Shown here: positions 63,278-64,000 of the stretch, piece after piece
How the letters are laid out: each line of letters begins with the position of its first letter
How positions within the stretch are numbered: position 1 is the first letter of the stretch
Assembly (NCBI RefSeq): GCF_002224645.1
Contig: NZ_CP022121.1
Location: 1,804,501-1,868,500, forward strand
Source of the DNA: Dehalobacterium formicoaceticum
GTDB lineage: Bacteria > Bacillota > Dehalobacteriia > Dehalobacteriales > Dehalobacteriaceae
Reading direction: 5' to 3'
Length of the DNA: 64,000 nucleotides
Notes under the pieces: model-generated
Told to the model about the DNA's origin: nothing
Database searches by the model: none
Seen by the model: only the letters and a program-made list of their open reading frames with translations
Position numbers and translations under genes: made by a program

Positions 63278-64000
63278 ATGTTTCAGATTTCTGCTCCAAT
63301 ACGTTCCCATCGTGCCCTGCGACCGGACATCTTTTTTCTGGAGCTAGAAGCTCCGTCTATAGCCGAAAAGGCACAGCCAGGACAGTTCGTACATATCAAA
63401 GTAAGTGAGGGTTTTGATCCCTTGCTCAGAAGGCCCTTCAGTTTGCATGAAATAAAGGGTCAAGAGGGAACACTGGGGGTTCTTTATCAAGTGGTGGGCA
63501 AGGGGACTAAACTCTTAAGTCAAAGACAGGCCGGAGAGGAGATTAATCTCTTGGGTCCCCTGGGGAAAGGCTTTTCCTTAAATTTTTCCGGAGATCATGG
63601 GGTGCTTTTGGGAGGCGGCATAGGAGTCGCCCCTCTTTTTCCCCTGGCAGAAAGCTTGATATCAGCCGGGAAAAAGGTCACCGTGCTTTTGGGGGCCAGG
63701 TCCGAAGGATTAATTTTAAGCAGGGAGAAGTTTTCTGGCCTGGGCTGCCGGGTGCTCGTGACCACAGATGATGGCAGCCTGGGGGAAAAAGGGAATGTGA
63801 TTGAACTTTTGAAAAAATATCTTACAGATCATCCGGTGGACTTTCTTTATGCCTGCGGTCCGGAAATTGTCCTGGCTCATGTGGATCGGCTGGGAGTCGC
63901 AAGAGGGATTCCCGGCGAGGTCTCCCTGGAGGCCATGATGGGATGCGGCGTAGGTGCTTGCCTCAGCTGTTCCTGCGCCCGAAAAGATGAAAATGAAACA
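63278..64000 (+). CDS. pyrK: Dihydroorotate dehydrogenase electron transfer subunit (partial, runs off window)
   Basis: Open from ATG 63278 (behind GAGAGGAATGG) to the window end, 241 codons without stop. RRPFSLHEI and GGGIGVAPLFPLAE are the FAD/NAD-binding motifs of the ferredoxin reductase-like PyrK, and MGCGVGACLSCSC carries the 2Fe-2S cysteines. It links dihydroorotate oxidation to NAD. pyrD should follow outside the window. The order uraA-pyrK lacks the usual pyrB, pyrC, carA and carB between them; pyrB and a dihydroorotase-like gene are instead at 13-17.6 kb. Confidence 0.9.
   Translation, partial: MFQISAPIRSHRALRPDIFFLELEAPSIAEKAQPGQFVHIKVSEGFDPLLRRPFSLHEIKGQEGTLGVLYQVVGKGTKLLSQRQAGEEINLLGPLGKGFSLNFSGDHGVLLGGGIGVAPLFPLAESLISAGKKVTVLLGARSEGLILSREKFSGLGCRVLVTTDDGSLGEKGNVIELLKKYLTDHPVDFLYACGPEIVLAHVDRLGVARGIPGEVSLEAMMGCGVGACLSCSCARKDENET

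Noticed and set aside
1-64000. CRISPR arrays, tRNA and rRNA genes
   Set aside because: No regularly spaced repeats and no cloverleaf or rRNA sequence were recognised; the tandem repeats at 5452 and 17602 are not CRISPR-like.

Overview
The window looks like the chromosome of a strictly anaerobic, spore-former-type Firmicute, close in style to Desulfitobacterium/Dehalobacter and other Peptococcaceae. The reasons are strong AGGAGG ribosome sites, TTG/GTG starts, a PyrR-type leader, DUF5665 and YteA-like genes, and a metabolism built on selenium, molybdenum, corrinoid and methylated amines. No species can be named from sequence reading alone. Two recoded codons are used: UAG as pyrrolysine in a monomethylamine methyltransferase (6886-6888) and UGA as selenocysteine in two glycine-reductase-type proteins (28646-28648 and 30383-30385).

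Layout. 0.1-5.2 kb: ModE-like regulator and a maturation operon for selenium-dependent molybdenum hydroxylases (yqeC, mocA-like, a yqeB-xdhC fusion, a short xdhC domain, a molybdopterin-binding protein). 5.2-10.1 kb: methylamine operon with corrinoid protein mtmC, Pyl-containing mtmB, three small membrane proteins and an APC permease, preceded by a 21-bp tandem operator-like repeat. 10.2-13.0 kb: a degenerate grdA remnant, a BCCT-family transporter and a GntR regulator. 13.0-19.0 kb: a dihydroorotase/allantoinase-like enzyme, a group II intron inserted in a hairpin element, a frameshifted pyrB, DUF5665 and a TraR/DksA-type zinc-finger protein. 19.1-23.6 kb: a heterodimeric ABC exporter, a broken lipoprotein gene and a LysE-type exporter. 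23.6-30.7 kb: a glycine/betaine/sarcosine-reductase-type module (GntR regulator with palindromic operators, MFS transporter, GrdE-like and GrdB-like subunits, an Fe-S protein, a CVPC thioredoxin and selenoprotein GrdA). 31.4-38.5 kb: a toxin-antitoxin pair with a duplicated 3' end, a frameshifted ATPase, a decayed nucleoside hydrolase, two secreted proteins, and a 36-residue candidate selenoprotein. 38.5-40.0 kb: PIG-L deacetylase. 40.3-57.2 kb: a two-gene Tc toxin locus (fused TcB-TcC, then TcA). 57.4-64.0 kb: lspA, rluD, a second toxin-antitoxin pair, a minus-strand cluster of small secreted proteins, then a PyrR-regulated uraA and the start of pyrK.

How it fits together. Conserved housekeeping order (DUF5665, TraR/DksA, lspA, rluD, uraA, pyr genes) is interrupted by about 38 kb of accessory DNA between the zinc-finger gene and lspA, and by about 2.4 kb between rluD and uraA. 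The catabolic genes suggest growth on methylamines and on glycine- or betaine-like N-methyl compounds. GrdC/GrdD, the pyrrolysine genes (pylTSBCD) and the selenocysteine genes (selABCD) are not in the window and must lie elsewhere. The strongest novelty candidates are two short UGA-interrupted reading frames whose downstream hairpins resemble the SECIS-like hairpin of the grdB-type gene here, a duplicated GA-containing hairpin, the 21-bp operator array, and a complete Tc toxin with an unidentified C-terminal effector in an anaerobic Firmicute. Three genes (pyrB, the ATPase, the beta-propeller protein) each lack one base, two of them in homopolymers, so residual sequencing error must be considered.
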